DNA of 64,000 nt from Bacillus gobiensis (GCF_001278705.1 NZ_CP012600.1:558190-622189), one strand, 5' to 3'; shown: positions 35,178 to 44,811, numbered from the stretch's first letter. The notes: generated by a model from the letters alone, not told the origin. Numbers and translations are program-made.

Positions 35178-35696
35178 TCATATCTCCTTTCTTGCATTTC
35201 GAAATCGAATGATGGAAAAATCTAAGGTGGAGGAAATGACTTGGTCCCTGATCAACTGCAAATGAGGAGTAACTCGAATTTCAATCCCTGCTTGTGCGAT
35301 TTGCTCAAGGCCGTTCGGTATGCACTCGGTCGCAATAGGAGCGACGGTCGTTTCTGCTATGTAGTATCCGGCTGTTTTTGCTTCTTCGAACAGAGTGAAT
35401 GGCGCTGGTTCAAAGCTATATTGATAGAGAGGGGTGTTCAGGATTCGTGCCAGCCAACCGTTTTCGACAGCGATCACCTTTCTCGCAGTGGACTGACTAA
35501 AAAATCGTTTTGTATCTGCTTCGTTAGTTTGTTCACCTTGCCAATAGATGACTCTCGGACAGTCACGCGGCAGGAAGTAATGGGGCAAATGCTCTTGATC
35601 AATGGCCCAAACGACAGGCGGAAGATGAGAATAATTCACTGCGATTCTAGGTGCGAATACAGATAAGTCTGGCTCCTCGCTTATATGGAACAGCAT
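35178..35696 (-). CDS. DUF6886 family protein
   Basis: This 172-residue soluble protein starts MLFHISEEPDLSVFAPR and contains VVWAIDQEHLPHYFLPRDCP near residue 30. It corresponds to a conserved Bacillus family of unknown function (DUF6886). The opening resembles folds that bind ADP-ribose or nucleotides, but I have no firm evidence. I chose the ATG at 35696 behind AAAGGAT; the frame upstream of it has no ribosome site. Confidence 0.65.
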   Translation of the reverse strand: MLFHISEEPDLSVFAPRIAVNYSHLPPVVWAIDQEHLPHYFLPRDCPRVIYWQGEQTNEADTKRFFSQSTARKVIAVENGWLARILNTPLYQYSFEPAPFTLFEEAKTAGYYIAETTVAPIATECIPNGLEQIAQAGIEIRVTPHLQLIRDQVISSTLDFSIIRFRNARKEI

Positions 35697-35713
35697 GCTT
35701 TTATCCTTTCTGT

Positions 35714-35746
35714 GAGAAAAATGAAAGCGCCGGATAAACTCCGGCA
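35714..35746 (-). terminator. Terminator downstream of yhfR
   Basis: On the minus strand GCCGGA and TCCGGC form a stem with a five-base loop, followed by GCTTTCATTTTTCT. It lies between yhfR and the DUF6886 gene. Confidence 0.55.
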
Positions 35747-35756
35747 CTCACTTTTA

Positions 35757-36326
35757 TTAGAGTAAATGTTCGCTCAGGTTGTAATTCGAGACATTCCACT
35801 TTTCTTCCGCGAATTGGATGTTGCTTATACAGGCGTTGACAAGGGGGGTGTTGTCCAAATTGACTTCTCCGTTGGAAATAGTGGTAAGGATGGTATGAAT
35901 CGCTCCCCCATGCGCCACGACCAATACTTTTTTATTTGGGAATTCTTTTTGAACTTTTTTTAATCCAGTCATAAGCCGTTCAGTAAAATCCTCAATCGTT
36001 TCTTGGTTTGGGTAATTTTTTGAAGGGTATTTTTCCGTTCGTTCTTCTAGCGATATTCCTTCCGCATCCCCAAAATCGCGCTCCTTGAATTCTTCCATTT
36101 CGATTAATGGGAGCTGCAGATATTCATTAATGATTTCAGCGGTTTTTTTCGCTCTGATTAAGGGGCTAGCCACAATGACGTCCCATTCTGTGTCTTTTAA
36201 ATGCTTCCCGGTTTTATCAGCTTGATTTAAACCAGTTGAGTTTAAAGGAATATCTGTGCTACCTTGAAGCCTTCTTTGTAAATTCCAGTCTGTTTCTCCA
36301 TGTCTGATTAGGCAAATGGCTGTCAT
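35757..36326 (-). CDS. yhfR: Histidine phosphatase family protein YhfR
   Basis: Phosphoglycerate-mutase-like histidine phosphatase of 189 residues. The phosphoacceptor motif is CLIRHGETDWN (His at about 9), the conserved Arg is in SPLIRAKKTAE (about 54), the acid residue in FKERDFGDAEG and the second His in VVAHGGAIHT (about 138). It probably acts on small phosphorylated metabolites, exact substrate unknown. I chose the second ATG (36326), six bases after GGAGG. B. subtilis yhfR lies in the same chromosomal neighbourhood. Confidence 0.87.
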   Translation of the reverse strand: MTAICLIRHGETDWNLQRRLQGSTDIPLNSTGLNQADKTGKHLKDTEWDVIVASPLIRAKKTAEIINEYLQLPLIEMEEFKERDFGDAEGISLEERTEKYPSKNYPNQETIEDFTERLMTGLKKVQKEFPNKKVLVVAHGGAIHTILTTISNGEVNLDNTPLVNACISNIQFAEEKWNVSNYNLSEHLL

Positions 36327-36385
36327 CATGATCCTCCCGGTAAATATAAGATTCGTTCTCTCCTATTTTACCCGAGACCAGATGT

Positions 36386-37018
36386 TTACCCAAGCGGTTT
36401 GTATCCTGTTTTTCTCATTTCTTCTGCGATAACTTGATAGCCAAGTTGATTAGGATGAATGTTGTCGACCGATACATACTCGTCTGTATGGTTTTGAAAC
36501 GCTGAATAGAGATCGGCGATTTTTACATGAGGTTCATTTGCTAGCTGCTGCAAATGTTTATTGAAACGCGAAATCCATTTCTTGGCTAATGGAACTTGAG
36601 GGACGGGGTTGTATAGATTGGCGATTCGAATCATATAGTCGGATTTTCCTTCTTTCAGCTCTGCAATACGTTCCAGAATTGAACGAAAATGGTTGCGGGA
36701 TGTTGCGAGGGCATCTAAAAATATTTGTTCATCGGGGTCATTATAATATTCGAGCACTGCGTCGATTAAATCATTTCCACCCGCGGTAATCGTAATAATG
36801 TTTGCTTTAGATAATCGTTGTATATGATCAGGCTGATTAAGCATTTGAAGAATTTCTCCCGTCGTTTGGCCTGAACGAGCACAAACATGAAGATAGACGT
36901 CTATATGAAGATCCTCCTCGATCATTTTCTCGTATCGCTCAACAAAGCCCGTACCAAACAGGCCCGCACCTACTCCGACAGAAAGAGAATCCCCAAGTGC
37001 CGTATAATAAAGCGGCAT
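36386..37018 (-). CDS. SGNH/GDSL-type hydrolase
   Basis: SGNH-fold esterase or lipase of 210 residues with all four blocks: Ser in ALGDSLSVG (Ser11), Gly in CARSGQTTGE (block II), Asn in TAGGNDLID (block III, about 80) and Asp/His in VDNIHPNQLGY (block V, about 193). There is no signal peptide, so it is probably cytoplasmic. The ATG has AAAGGAGG upstream. The substrate cannot be inferred. Confidence 0.85.
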   Translation of the reverse strand: MPLYYTALGDSLSVGVGAGLFGTGFVERYEKMIEEDLHIDVYLHVCARSGQTTGEILQMLNQPDHIQRLSKANIITITAGGNDLIDAVLEYYNDPDEQIFLDALATSRNHFRSILERIAELKEGKSDYMIRIANLYNPVPQVPLAKKWISRFNKHLQQLANEPHVKIADLYSAFQNHTDEYVSVDNIHPNQLGYQVIAEEMRKTGYKPLG

Positions 37019-37145
37019 GATGATGCCTCCTTTCCTCTTACATTCGATAATTATAAGTACTCGTTTGCAAGGGAAATGGACACGGACAAAATTGGAAAAA
37101 TTATTTCATGCAGTTTTAATAAGAGACAATCGCTTCCTAATATAA

Positions 37146-37178
37146 AAAAACTGCCGCTCTCAAAAAAAGAGCGGCAGT
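37146..37178 (-). terminator. Terminator of yhfW
   Basis: CTGCCGCTC and GAGCGGCAG form a 9-bp stem. On the minus strand it is followed by TTTTTTTAT. Confidence 0.85.
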
Positions 37179-37181
37179 ACA

Positions 37182-38717
37182 TTACAGCTTTTCTGAATCC
37201 CTCTTTGCCAATGGCTCTATTGCAGGTCCTTCGATCACGTCGCCTGTGTGTGAGAAGCGTGAGCCGTGGCAAGGGCAGTCCCATGTGCGGTCGCCGCTGT
37301 TCCATTCGACTTCGCATCCCATATGGGTGCATGTCGTATCAACGAGAAAAAGCTTGCCTGACTCGTCGCGATATGCTCCCGTTCGATAACCGTTCACATT
37401 TACGACCATTCCTTCGTCCTTGCCGACCTCACCCGGTCCAATTTCAGGAGAATCGATTTTTCCTTCCGTTAAATGGGCGGCAACATCAGAATTTTCCTGG
37501 ATAAACTTCTTAATGGAAGGATCAGGATAGAAGCGTCCGGGACGATACAGTTCATGGCTTCGATTTGTATTACCAGTAACGTAATCAGTTAATAGCTGGG
37601 CAGCGAGTGTCCCTGATGTCATGCCCCATTTTTTGTAGGCTGTGGCGATTAATATTTTCTCTTTCTTTCGGGTGATTGGACCGATATACGGCAGCTTGTC
37701 AAGTGAAATCAAGTCTTGCGCCGACCAGCGGGAGATGATTTGATCAATGCCAAACGTTTTCTCAGAAAAGTCCTCCAAAGCGGTGTAGTAAGCTTCCGTG
37801 TCGTAGCCTTGGCCGGTTTGATGGCTTTCTCCGCCTACCAAAAGTATTTTTTCACCGTTGTGCATCGTTTCTCGCAACGATCTTACAGGCGTATCAATAT
37901 TCAAGTACATGCCTCCTGGGAATGGAGACTTAGGCTTAATAGCCATCACATACGACCTGTCGGCATGAAGCTTTGAAAAATAAAAGCCGCTGTCATAAAA
38001 CGGAAAATGGGAGCATATGAGTACATATTTGCTCGAAATCTTTTTACCGTTTTTTAATAAGACCTTTGGGTGATCTGCGTTATCCGTATCTTCTATATCG
38101 ACTGCCACCGTGTGTTCATAGATCTCGCCGCCTTGTTCAACAATTTGTTCCAGCAGAACCTTTAAATAAGCTAACGGATGAAATTGTGCCTGATTTTTCA
38201 TAACGAGTGCGCCTTTGCTTTTCACTGGCAAGGGAAGCTCGTCCAACCACTCTCGATCGATGCCGATTTGTTTATAAGCTTCTTCCTCCTGGCGAAGCTT
38301 CTTAATTGCAGATTCATCCTCGGTCCAAAGAATGGCGTCCTGCGGAGAAAAATCGCAAGAAATCTGATGCTCTTTTACTATATTTTGAATATACGTGATA
38401 ACCGCTCGATTAGACTCATAATAAAGCCTTGCTTTTGGAACGCCCATATGCTGAATGAGCTCGTGATAGATGAGGCTATGTTGGGCTGTAATTTTGGCTG
38501 TAGTGTGGCCGGTTGTTCCGTTTAACAGCTCGTTTGCATCAATAACGACAACCGAGTAGCCCTTTTTTGTCAGCTCGTAGGCTGCCGTAATACCTGTAAT
38601 ACCGCCTCCTACGATCGTAACATCTGTTGTTTTATCCTCTTCTAATGCCGGAAATTTTTTAATTTGGCATGATTCTCGCCAGATCGGCTCTGGTTTTTTT
38701 TCGATAGAGTCTGTCAA
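37182..38717 (-). CDS. yhfW: FAD oxidoreductase fused to a Rieske [2Fe-2S] domain (YhfW)
   Basis: Two-domain redox protein of 511 residues. The N-terminal part is a DAO-type FAD oxidoreductase with GGGITGITAAYEL at about 36-48. The C-terminal 90 residues form a Rieske domain with CTHMGCEV and CPCHGSRF, whose two Cys and two His bind the [2Fe-2S] cluster. The substrate is unknown. The ATG at 38717 is preceded by GGGGAGGTGCC. Architecture and place before yhxC match B. subtilis YhfW (about 509 residues). Confidence 0.9.
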   Translation of the reverse strand: MTDSIEKKPEPIWRESCQIKKFPALEEDKTTDVTIVGGGITGITAAYELTKKGYSVVVIDANELLNGTTGHTTAKITAQHSLIYHELIQHMGVPKARLYYESNRAVITYIQNIVKEHQISCDFSPQDAILWTEDESAIKKLRQEEEAYKQIGIDREWLDELPLPVKSKGALVMKNQAQFHPLAYLKVLLEQIVEQGGEIYEHTVAVDIEDTDNADHPKVLLKNGKKISSKYVLICSHFPFYDSGFYFSKLHADRSYVMAIKPKSPFPGGMYLNIDTPVRSLRETMHNGEKILLVGGESHQTGQGYDTEAYYTALEDFSEKTFGIDQIISRWSAQDLISLDKLPYIGPITRKKEKILIATAYKKWGMTSGTLAAQLLTDYVTGNTNRSHELYRPGRFYPDPSIKKFIQENSDVAAHLTEGKIDSPEIGPGEVGKDEGMVVNVNGYRTGAYRDESGKLFLVDTTCTHMGCEVEWNSGDRTWDCPCHGSRFSHTGDVIEGPAIEPLAKRDSEKL

Positions 38718-38834
38718 AATGGCACCTCCCCATATTTGTATTCCTTAATTTTTCCAAAATGAAAGTATTCATGCATGAAGAAGGAAAAATAAAACATAAT
38801 AAAATAGTCACTTTATCTAAGGAGGTTTTTGTAC

Positions 38835-39695
38835 TTGACAAAGAACACACCTAAACAAGTGCTCCCGCCACAGCATCAAAATGAGCGGCCGGGCCTTGAG
38901 CATGTCATGAATCCCACTCCAGTGTTTGATTTCCCAAAAAAAGATAAAAAGCTGGCAGGGAAAACAGCGATTATTACCGGCGGCGACAGCGGGATTGGCA
39001 GAGCAGTTGCTGTTTTGTTCAGTAAAGAGGGCGCTAACGTAGCTGTTGTTTATTTAAATGAAAAAGAGGATGCCCAAAAGACAAAAGAGCTGGTAGAGAA
39101 AGAAGGGACAAGCTGCTTGCTCATTGAAGGAGATGTAGGTGACGAAGCCTTCTGCAATGAAGCGGCTGCACAAACGAAAAACACGTTTGGAAGCATTGAT
39201 ATTCTCGTAAACAATGCTGCAGAACAGCACCCGCAAACTGGGATTGAGAAAATTACGAAAGAACAGCTTGAACGGACGTTTCGCACGAATATCTTTTCCA
39301 TGTTCTTTTTAACAAAAGCTGTGCTGCCGCATCTAAAAAAGGGGAGCACAATCATTAATACGACTTCAATAACAGCATATGCCGGCCATGAGAAGCTGCT
39401 TGATTATTCGTCGACGAAGGGCGCGATCACTACCTTTACTCGTTCGTTGTCGCTTTCTCTTGCTACACAAGGAATTCGTGTCAACGGTGTTGCCCCGGGG
39501 CCAATCTGGACACCACTTATCCCTTCAACTTTTACAGAAAAAGAGGTGGCGGAATTCGGTTCAACAACTCCGATGCAGCGCCCTGGCCAGCCGGCAGAGA
39601 TAGCCCCTGCTTACGTTTACCTTGCATCCGACGATTCATCCTACGTGACTGGACAAGTGATTCACATCAACGGAGGAAGCATTGTAAATGGCTAG
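38835..39695 (+). CDS. yhxC: SDR family oxidoreductase YhxC
   Basis: Classical short-chain dehydrogenase with an N-terminal extension of about 40 residues, typical of the YhxC/YhdF group. The NAD(P) motif is ITGGDSGIGRA (about 48-58), NNAAEQ follows, and the catalytic Ser-Tyr-Lys lies in TTSITAY...YSSTKGA. It probably reduces an aldehyde or ketone; the substrate is unknown. I chose the TTG at 38835, nine bases after GGAGG. It is divergent from yhfW, as in B. subtilis. Confidence 0.85.
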   Translation: MTKNTPKQVLPPQHQNERPGLEHVMNPTPVFDFPKKDKKLAGKTAIITGGDSGIGRAVAVLFSKEGANVAVVYLNEKEDAQKTKELVEKEGTSCLLIEGDVGDEAFCNEAAAQTKNTFGSIDILVNNAAEQHPQTGIEKITKEQLERTFRTNIFSMFFLTKAVLPHLKKGSTIINTTSITAYAGHEKLLDYSSTKGAITTFTRSLSLSLATQGIRVNGVAPGPIWTPLIPSTFTEKEVAEFGSTTPMQRPGQPAEIAPAYVYLASDDSSYVTGQVIHINGGSIVNG

Positions 39696-39699
39696 AAAA

Positions 39700-39739
39700 A
39701 GAAAATCAACTCTTCTTATCAAAGGGTTGATTTTTCTTT
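39700..39739 (+). terminator. Terminator of yhxC
   Basis: AAAATCAACTCTT and AAGGGTTGATTTT form a 13-bp stem with G-U pairs, followed by TTCTTTAC. Confidence 0.75.
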
Positions 39740-39805
39740 ACGGAAAAGATCGAACAACTTCTTCCAGCTTTTCTAAAAAATAAAATATAAAATTACATTA
39801 ATGAT

Positions 39806-39854
39806 TTGAAATTTCTGAATGCTTAGTTATAATATAGATTGTAAGCGATTTCAT
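39806..39854 (+). promoter_or_regulatory. Promoter with cre site in front of the sugar ABC operon
   Basis: TTGAAA (39806-39811), a 16-bp spacer and TATAAT (39828-39833) form a vegetative promoter. TTGTAAGCGATTTCAT (39839-39854) matches the CcpA cre consensus WTGNAANCGNWWNCAW at every position. Being just downstream of the -10 box, it should give carbon catabolite repression. Confidence 0.85.
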
Positions 39855-39918
39855 AGTGGGAGAAGGGAGATTGCAAGACTGATAGGTTTTCCGACAAAAC
39901 AAAAGGGGAGATTTATTT

Positions 39919-41214
39919 ATGCTAAAAATGAAAGCGCTATCTTTATTGTTGATGGCTTTTGTTCTCGTTATTAGTGGTTGTTCCAGCAGCTCGACAAGCG
40001 GAGAAAAGCGAAACGAGGAAGAGAAAGACGAAGTCGTAACAATCGTTTATTCGAAGGGGCAGGACGCGACTGGAGGAACGAAAAAAATTGTAGAAGAATT
40101 TAATAAACGAAACCCGAAAATTCAAGTGAAATTCAGAGAAATGCCTGCTGACACAGGGCAGCAGCACGATGCATACGTTACGATGTTTAACGGGGGATCA
40201 TCTGAAATCGACGTGATGGAGCTTGATACCATCTGGCCGGCAGAATTTGCCCAGGCGGGGTATTTGGTGGAGCTCGACCGTTTCTTGCAGCAGGATAAAG
40301 ATATTAAACTTGAAGACTACAATCAGAGAGCTGTGTCTGCAGCATCGTTTAATGGGAAGCAGTGGGCGATGCCTAAGTATATTGATACCGGTCTTTTATT
40401 CTATCGAAAAGATATTATTGCTGAGAATGAAGTGCCGAAAACGTGGGATGAGCTAATTGCTTCAGCAAAAGAAAACCAAGGGAAAAACGGTATGAAGTAT
40501 GGGTATCTAATGCAGGCGAAGCAATATGAAGGTCTAGTTTGTAACGGAATTGAATTTATTTCTTCTTACGGCGGAAAATTCCTCGATGATAACGGAAAGG
40601 TAGTTGTCAATTCGCCTGAAACGATAAAAGGTGTTGCGAAAATGGTTGAAGTAGCCACTATGGATGCTGTTCCGGACAACGTTACGACCTTTATCGAACA
40701 AGAATCACATACCGCGTTTATCGAAGGTCAATCCCCGTTAATCCGCAACTGGCCGTACCAATATAGTCTTGCTAACGATCCTGAGCAATCGAAAATTGTT
40801 GATAAGATTGGAGTGGCGCCTCTTCCAGCAGGGGATGCAGGGACAGCGGCCGCGCTTGGCGGATGGATGACCGGAATTAATAAGTTTTCTAAGCATAAAA
40901 AGGAAGCCTGGGAATTTGTGAAATTTATGACCGGACCTGAAGGGCAAAAAATTGGAGCGCTTTACGGGGCACTCGCACCTACTATTCCGGCTTTATACGA
41001 AGATAAAGAAATCATTGAGAAAAATCCGTTCTTTGCTGAAGAAGGCTTCCAAAAAGGCCTTGAGACTGCCGTGCCAAGACCGGTAACTGCCAATTATCCT
41101 GAAGTATCCGAAGTGATTCAAATTGAACTGAGCAAAGCGATTGCAAAAGAGGTTACACCGGAACAAGCAGTTCAAAATATGGAGAAAGAGCTGAAAGCCG
41201 TGCTTGGTCAATAA
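39919..41214 (+). CDS. Sugar ABC transporter substrate-binding lipoprotein
   Basis: Extracellular solute-binding protein of the maltose/trehalose type (family 1), 431 residues. The signal peptide ends in lipobox VISGC (Cys21), followed by a Ser-rich linker. Segments such as VEEFNKRNPKIQVKFREMP and LGGWMTGINKFSKHKKEAWE are typical. The exact sugar is not readable; an oligosaccharide or trehalose is likely. It heads a three-gene importer under CcpA control. No sugar hydrolase lies nearby. Confidence 0.85.
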   Translation: MLKMKALSLLLMAFVLVISGCSSSSTSGEKRNEEEKDEVVTIVYSKGQDATGGTKKIVEEFNKRNPKIQVKFREMPADTGQQHDAYVTMFNGGSSEIDVMELDTIWPAEFAQAGYLVELDRFLQQDKDIKLEDYNQRAVSAASFNGKQWAMPKYIDTGLLFYRKDIIAENEVPKTWDELIASAKENQGKNGMKYGYLMQAKQYEGLVCNGIEFISSYGGKFLDDNGKVVVNSPETIKGVAKMVEVATMDAVPDNVTTFIEQESHTAFIEGQSPLIRNWPYQYSLANDPEQSKIVDKIGVAPLPAGDAGTAAALGGWMTGINKFSKHKKEAWEFVKFMTGPEGQKIGALYGALAPTIPALYEDKEIIEKNPFFAEEGFQKGLETAVPRPVTANYPEVSEVIQIELSKAIAKEVTPEQAVQNMEKELKAVLGQ

Positions 41215-41241
41215 GTGTCTTTCAAAAAAGGGATGAGTGAG

Positions 41242-42537
41242 ATGGCAACAAAAGTTAAAGTTAGCCGGGAGAAAAAAGCTGAACGCAGATTGGCTTATCT
41301 GTTAATTATCCCTTCTGTAGTACTGATTCTTGTCGTCGCCATTTGGCCCGTCATCCAGTCCTTTTATTTCAGCCTGTTTGATTACAGGCTGAATGACCCA
41401 AAAGCTTCAACGCTTCAATATGAGCACCAGCTTGATTTATCCGTATATTTGGATACCCAGCCATTTCTTGTGGCAGCCCTAGATGAAGTAAAAGAAATAC
41501 CGGCGAATGAACAGGGGAAACTGGATGAAGCGGTCAATGTTTTGACGAGCCTGGATGAGGACGTAAGGGAGTATTCTGACGAACGTTATGATGAAATTAA
41601 TACGAAGCTGATGGAATTCGAAACCCCTTCTTCTGAAGAGAAGATGGTTTCTTTGAATGAACAAGAGGCTGAAAACTATACTGAAAAATCAAAGCAAGCA
41701 AGTGAATTGATAACTGGAATCGCAGCTCTGGAAAAAGATGAGAAAATCACGGGGCTTGCAAAACGCATGGACGATGCTGTGGTAGAGCCGAATTTTATCG
41801 GATTAGCTCATTACGGCAATTTATTTTCAAACATGAGGCTATGGAATTCTCTTTATAATACGTTGTTTTTTACCGTCATTTCGGTCTGCATTGAGCTTAT
41901 TATCGGTCTTGCGATCGCCCTGTTAATTCACAAAAGCTTTTTTGGAAGAGGTATGGTACGTGCTTCCATTCTTATTCCGTGGGCGATTCCGACAGCTGTA
42001 TCGGCTTTGATGTGGAAGTTTTTATACGACGGCCAAAACGGAATTATCGCAAAATACTTGTCTGACATTGGGCTGTTCGAGTCGATGGGAGATTTATTGA
42101 CAAGTGGGGCAGGTGCGATGTTCTCCATTATTTTTACAGACGTTTGGAAAACGACGCCTTACATGGCTCTCTTGTTGCTCGCTGGATTACAAACGATCCC
42201 AAATAGCTTATATGAAGCAGCTTCGATTGATGGTGCGGGAAAGTGGAAACGGTTTGTCACGATTACACTGCCACTTTTGAAATCGAGCATCCTTGTGGCA
42301 TTGTTATTTCGAACGCTGGATGCCTTCCGTGTCTTTGATTTGATTTATGTGTTGACTGGAGGAGGACCAGCAAACAGTACAGAGGTAATCTCTCTTTATG
42401 CGTATAAAATCATGTTTTCCCAAACCAATTTCGGTCAAGGCTCGGCAATCTCTGTTATCGTCTTTCTATGTGTGGCGGTTATATCCGTTATTTATATTAA
42501 GCTGCTCGGATCAGACCTCATTTCTGACAAAAAATAA
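41242..42537 (+). CDS. Sugar ABC transporter permease, MalF-like with large outer loop
   Basis: First permease of the importer, 431 residues, longer than the usual 290-310. The extra length is an acidic, helical extracytoplasmic insertion of about 140 residues between the first membrane helix (about 22-45) and the rest, comparable in place to the P2 loop of MalF. The ATPase-coupling EAA loop is YEAASIDGAGKWKRF near 330. I chose the ATG at 41242, nine bases after AGGG. In-frame GTG 41215 and ATG 41233 have poorer spacing. Confidence 0.85.
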   Translation: MATKVKVSREKKAERRLAYLLIIPSVVLILVVAIWPVIQSFYFSLFDYRLNDPKASTLQYEHQLDLSVYLDTQPFLVAALDEVKEIPANEQGKLDEAVNVLTSLDEDVREYSDERYDEINTKLMEFETPSSEEKMVSLNEQEAENYTEKSKQASELITGIAALEKDEKITGLAKRMDDAVVEPNFIGLAHYGNLFSNMRLWNSLYNTLFFTVISVCIELIIGLAIALLIHKSFFGRGMVRASILIPWAIPTAVSALMWKFLYDGQNGIIAKYLSDIGLFESMGDLLTSGAGAMFSIIFTDVWKTTPYMALLLLAGLQTIPNSLYEAASIDGAGKWKRFVTITLPLLKSSILVALLFRTLDAFRVFDLIYVLTGGGPANSTEVISLYAYKIMFSQTNFGQGSAISVIVFLCVAVISVIYIKLLGSDLISDKK

Positions 42538-42552
42538 GGAGGTGGTGCAACC

Positions 42553-43380
42553 GTGAAAAAAAAAGCGGGACCTTTCTTTTATCTTGGCTTAATCTTATTT
42601 GTTTTTTTCGTCATGTTTCCTTTTTTATGGATTTTGCTTGCCAGCATCAAACCCTTGTCCGCGCTGTTCGGGGAAAGGGCTTTCGATTGGTTTGCCTCTA
42701 ATCCCACATTCTCGCATTACGTTTCAGTGTTTACTGAATATCCGTTTATTAAGTATTTGTGGAATTCAACCGTAGTTGCCGGAATTACAACAGCCTATAC
42801 CGTGTTTGTGGCAGCATTTGCCGCTTACGCGATCGCCAGGCTTGATTTTAAAGGAAAAACATTGTTTCTTGGCATCGTGTTATCCGTGTCGATGTTTCCG
42901 CAGATAGCAACGATTTCGCCGATCTATCTTTTTTTAAGAAACGTTGGCTTAACTAACAGCTATTTGGGACTGATTATCCCTTATACTACTTTTGCTTTGC
43001 CGCTATCCATCTGGTTACTCGTCACTTTTTTTCGGAAAATCCCTTTCGATTTGGAGGAAGCCGCCCGAATCGACGGCGCAACCAGAATGCAAACCTATTT
43101 CAAGGTCGTGCTTCCCCTTGCAGTACCGGGCGTTTTTACGACTGCCATTCTCGTGTTTATCGCGGCTTGGAATGAATTTTTATTTTCTTTAACCATTAAT
43201 ACAGATGAACCATTTAAAACGGTTCCCGTCGGCATCGCCATGTTCAGAGGGCAATACACGATACCATGGGGAGAAATAAGCGCAGCGACTGTCATCGTAA
43301 CCGTTCCGCTTGTCATACTCGTCCTGCTTTTTCAACGCAGAATTGTGTCAGGACTTACATCAGGCTCTGTAAAAGAATGA
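42553..43380 (+). CDS. Sugar ABC transporter permease, MalG-like
   Basis: Second permease, 275 residues with six membrane segments. The EAA loop is LEEAARIDGATRMQTYFKVV near 175. The GTG start follows GGAGGTGGTG, 15 bp after the previous gene. The operon contains no ATPase, so it must borrow one, as several Bacillus sugar importers do with MsmX. A terminator follows directly. Confidence 0.88.
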   Translation: MKKKAGPFFYLGLILFVFFVMFPFLWILLASIKPLSALFGERAFDWFASNPTFSHYVSVFTEYPFIKYLWNSTVVAGITTAYTVFVAAFAAYAIARLDFKGKTLFLGIVLSVSMFPQIATISPIYLFLRNVGLTNSYLGLIIPYTTFALPLSIWLLVTFFRKIPFDLEEAARIDGATRMQTYFKVVLPLAVPGVFTTAILVFIAAWNEFLFSLTINTDEPFKTVPVGIAMFRGQYTIPWGEISAATVIVTVPLVILVLLFQRRIVSGLTSGSVKE

Positions 43381-43386
43381 AAGATC

Positions 43387-43416
43387 AGCTCCCTGATAAA
43401 GGGGGCTTTTTTATTG
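43387..43416 (+). terminator. Terminator of the sugar ABC operon
   Basis: AGCTCCC and GGGGGCT form a stem with one G-U pair and loop TGATAAA, followed by TTTTTTATTG. Confidence 0.75.
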
Positions 43417-43480
43417 TTAAAAAATGGCCGTCGCTATCCGATATTAAAATTACGAATTTATACAGTGGAGGCGGATGGTT

Positions 43481-44772
43481 TTGTTATTTGGTAAAAAGAA
43501 TGAACCGCTTATTTTTAAGTGGCTGCAAGCCGGAACGGGGCAAAGAATCAATTCAGAATTAAGCGGGGAGATGAAAAGACAACTGCAAATGATCAGCCTG
43601 GAGGAAGAGGATCTTGAGATTTTATCACGTCTTAAACCAATCGTAAGCAGAGAGATTGAAACTATCGTCAACAAATTTTATCAAAACCTTGCGATAGAAA
43701 GCTCCCTCGAAGAAACGATCAATCGGCACAGCTCAGTGGAGAGGTTAAAAAAAACGCTGATGATCCATATCCAGGAAATGTTCACAGGAAGGATAGAAGA
43801 AGAGTTTTTAGAAAAAAGAAAAAGAATCGCACATATTCATCTTCGGATCGGGCTGATTCCCAAATGGTACATATGTGCATTTTTAGAATTTGCTTTTATC
43901 ATTTATCATCCTTTTTGATAAGCATATCATGGATAAGCAAGAAATGAGACGGGCAATGGAGGCAACGACAAAAATTTTGAACCTTGAGCAGCAGCTTGTC
44001 CTGGATGCTTTTTCAAGCGGAATATACGAGGCATCGCGATGTGGAAGAAGCCAAAAGGGATACGCTCCATACTAAAATAAAGGAGACGTCTGAATCCTTA
44101 GCAAATATTTTTCAAGAGACAATGGATTCTGTTGAAAGATTAACCGGCAAATCAGGAAATGTAGCGGCTCTTTCAAAGGCAGGAGCAGAAACCTCTGAAA
44201 AAGTTGAAAAAAAGTCAATTAACGGAAAAGCGGAACTTGACGTCCAGCAAACGCAAATGAATCAGATTGAGCAAAGCATGAATCGAATTGAAGAAGAGAT
44301 GTCGAAGCTGGAGGTCATTGCAAATGAAATTGGGGACATCGTGAAAATCGTTTCCAAGATTGCGGAGCAAACCAATCTGCTTTCCTTGAACGCTTCAATT
44401 GAGTCAGCTCGCGCCGGTGAGCACGGCAAAGGGTTCGCGGTGGTGGCTAGTGAAGTGAGAAAGCTTTCGGAAGAAACAAAAAAATCGGTCTCCACCGTAT
44501 CAAATTTGATCGGAAATACAAATACACAGATTTCCATCGTTTCCAGCCATGTATCAGAAGTCAATGAAATGGTCACAGAAAGCGGAAAGAAGATGACCTC
44601 TGTGAATCTGTTGTTTGATGAGATTGTTGAAAACATGAAAATGAGCAAAATCGAGGACAGCCAGATTAATCAAGAGGTGTTCTCCTTTATCAATGATCTT
44701 GAGGACGTAAAGGGTGCGATTTCTCACGTATCAGCTTCTATCGATTCGTTAATGGACCTTACAAACAGGTAA
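43481..44772 (+). pseudogene. hemAT: hemAT, heme aerotaxis transducer with two +1 frameshifts
   Basis: HemAT is a soluble globin-coupled chemoreceptor for oxygen (about 432 residues in B. subtilis). The full length is present, but in three frames. The globin part, with the proximal His in IAHIHLRIGLIPKW, is read from the TTG at 43481 (behind GGAGG) or the ATG at 43475. After LEF an extra T in the run at 43889-43891 shifts the frame. [14 protein letters not shown] follows in the second frame. A second extra T in the run at 44009-44013 moves to the third frame, which encodes the methyl-accepting domain with its hairpin tip [19 protein letters not shown]. Removing one T at each place restores a continuous protein. 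As read, only a 146-residue globin fragment is made. Confidence 0.9.
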
Positions 44773-44811
44773 TGGGTAGCTGAACTCTATTGGACAAGAG
44801 TCTTCATATTA

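Noticed and set aside
36887..37504. A 205-codon plus-strand frame opposite the SGNH hydrolase and yhfW
   Set aside because: It is antisense to two well-supported genes and crosses the yhfW terminator; its composition is that of a shadow frame.
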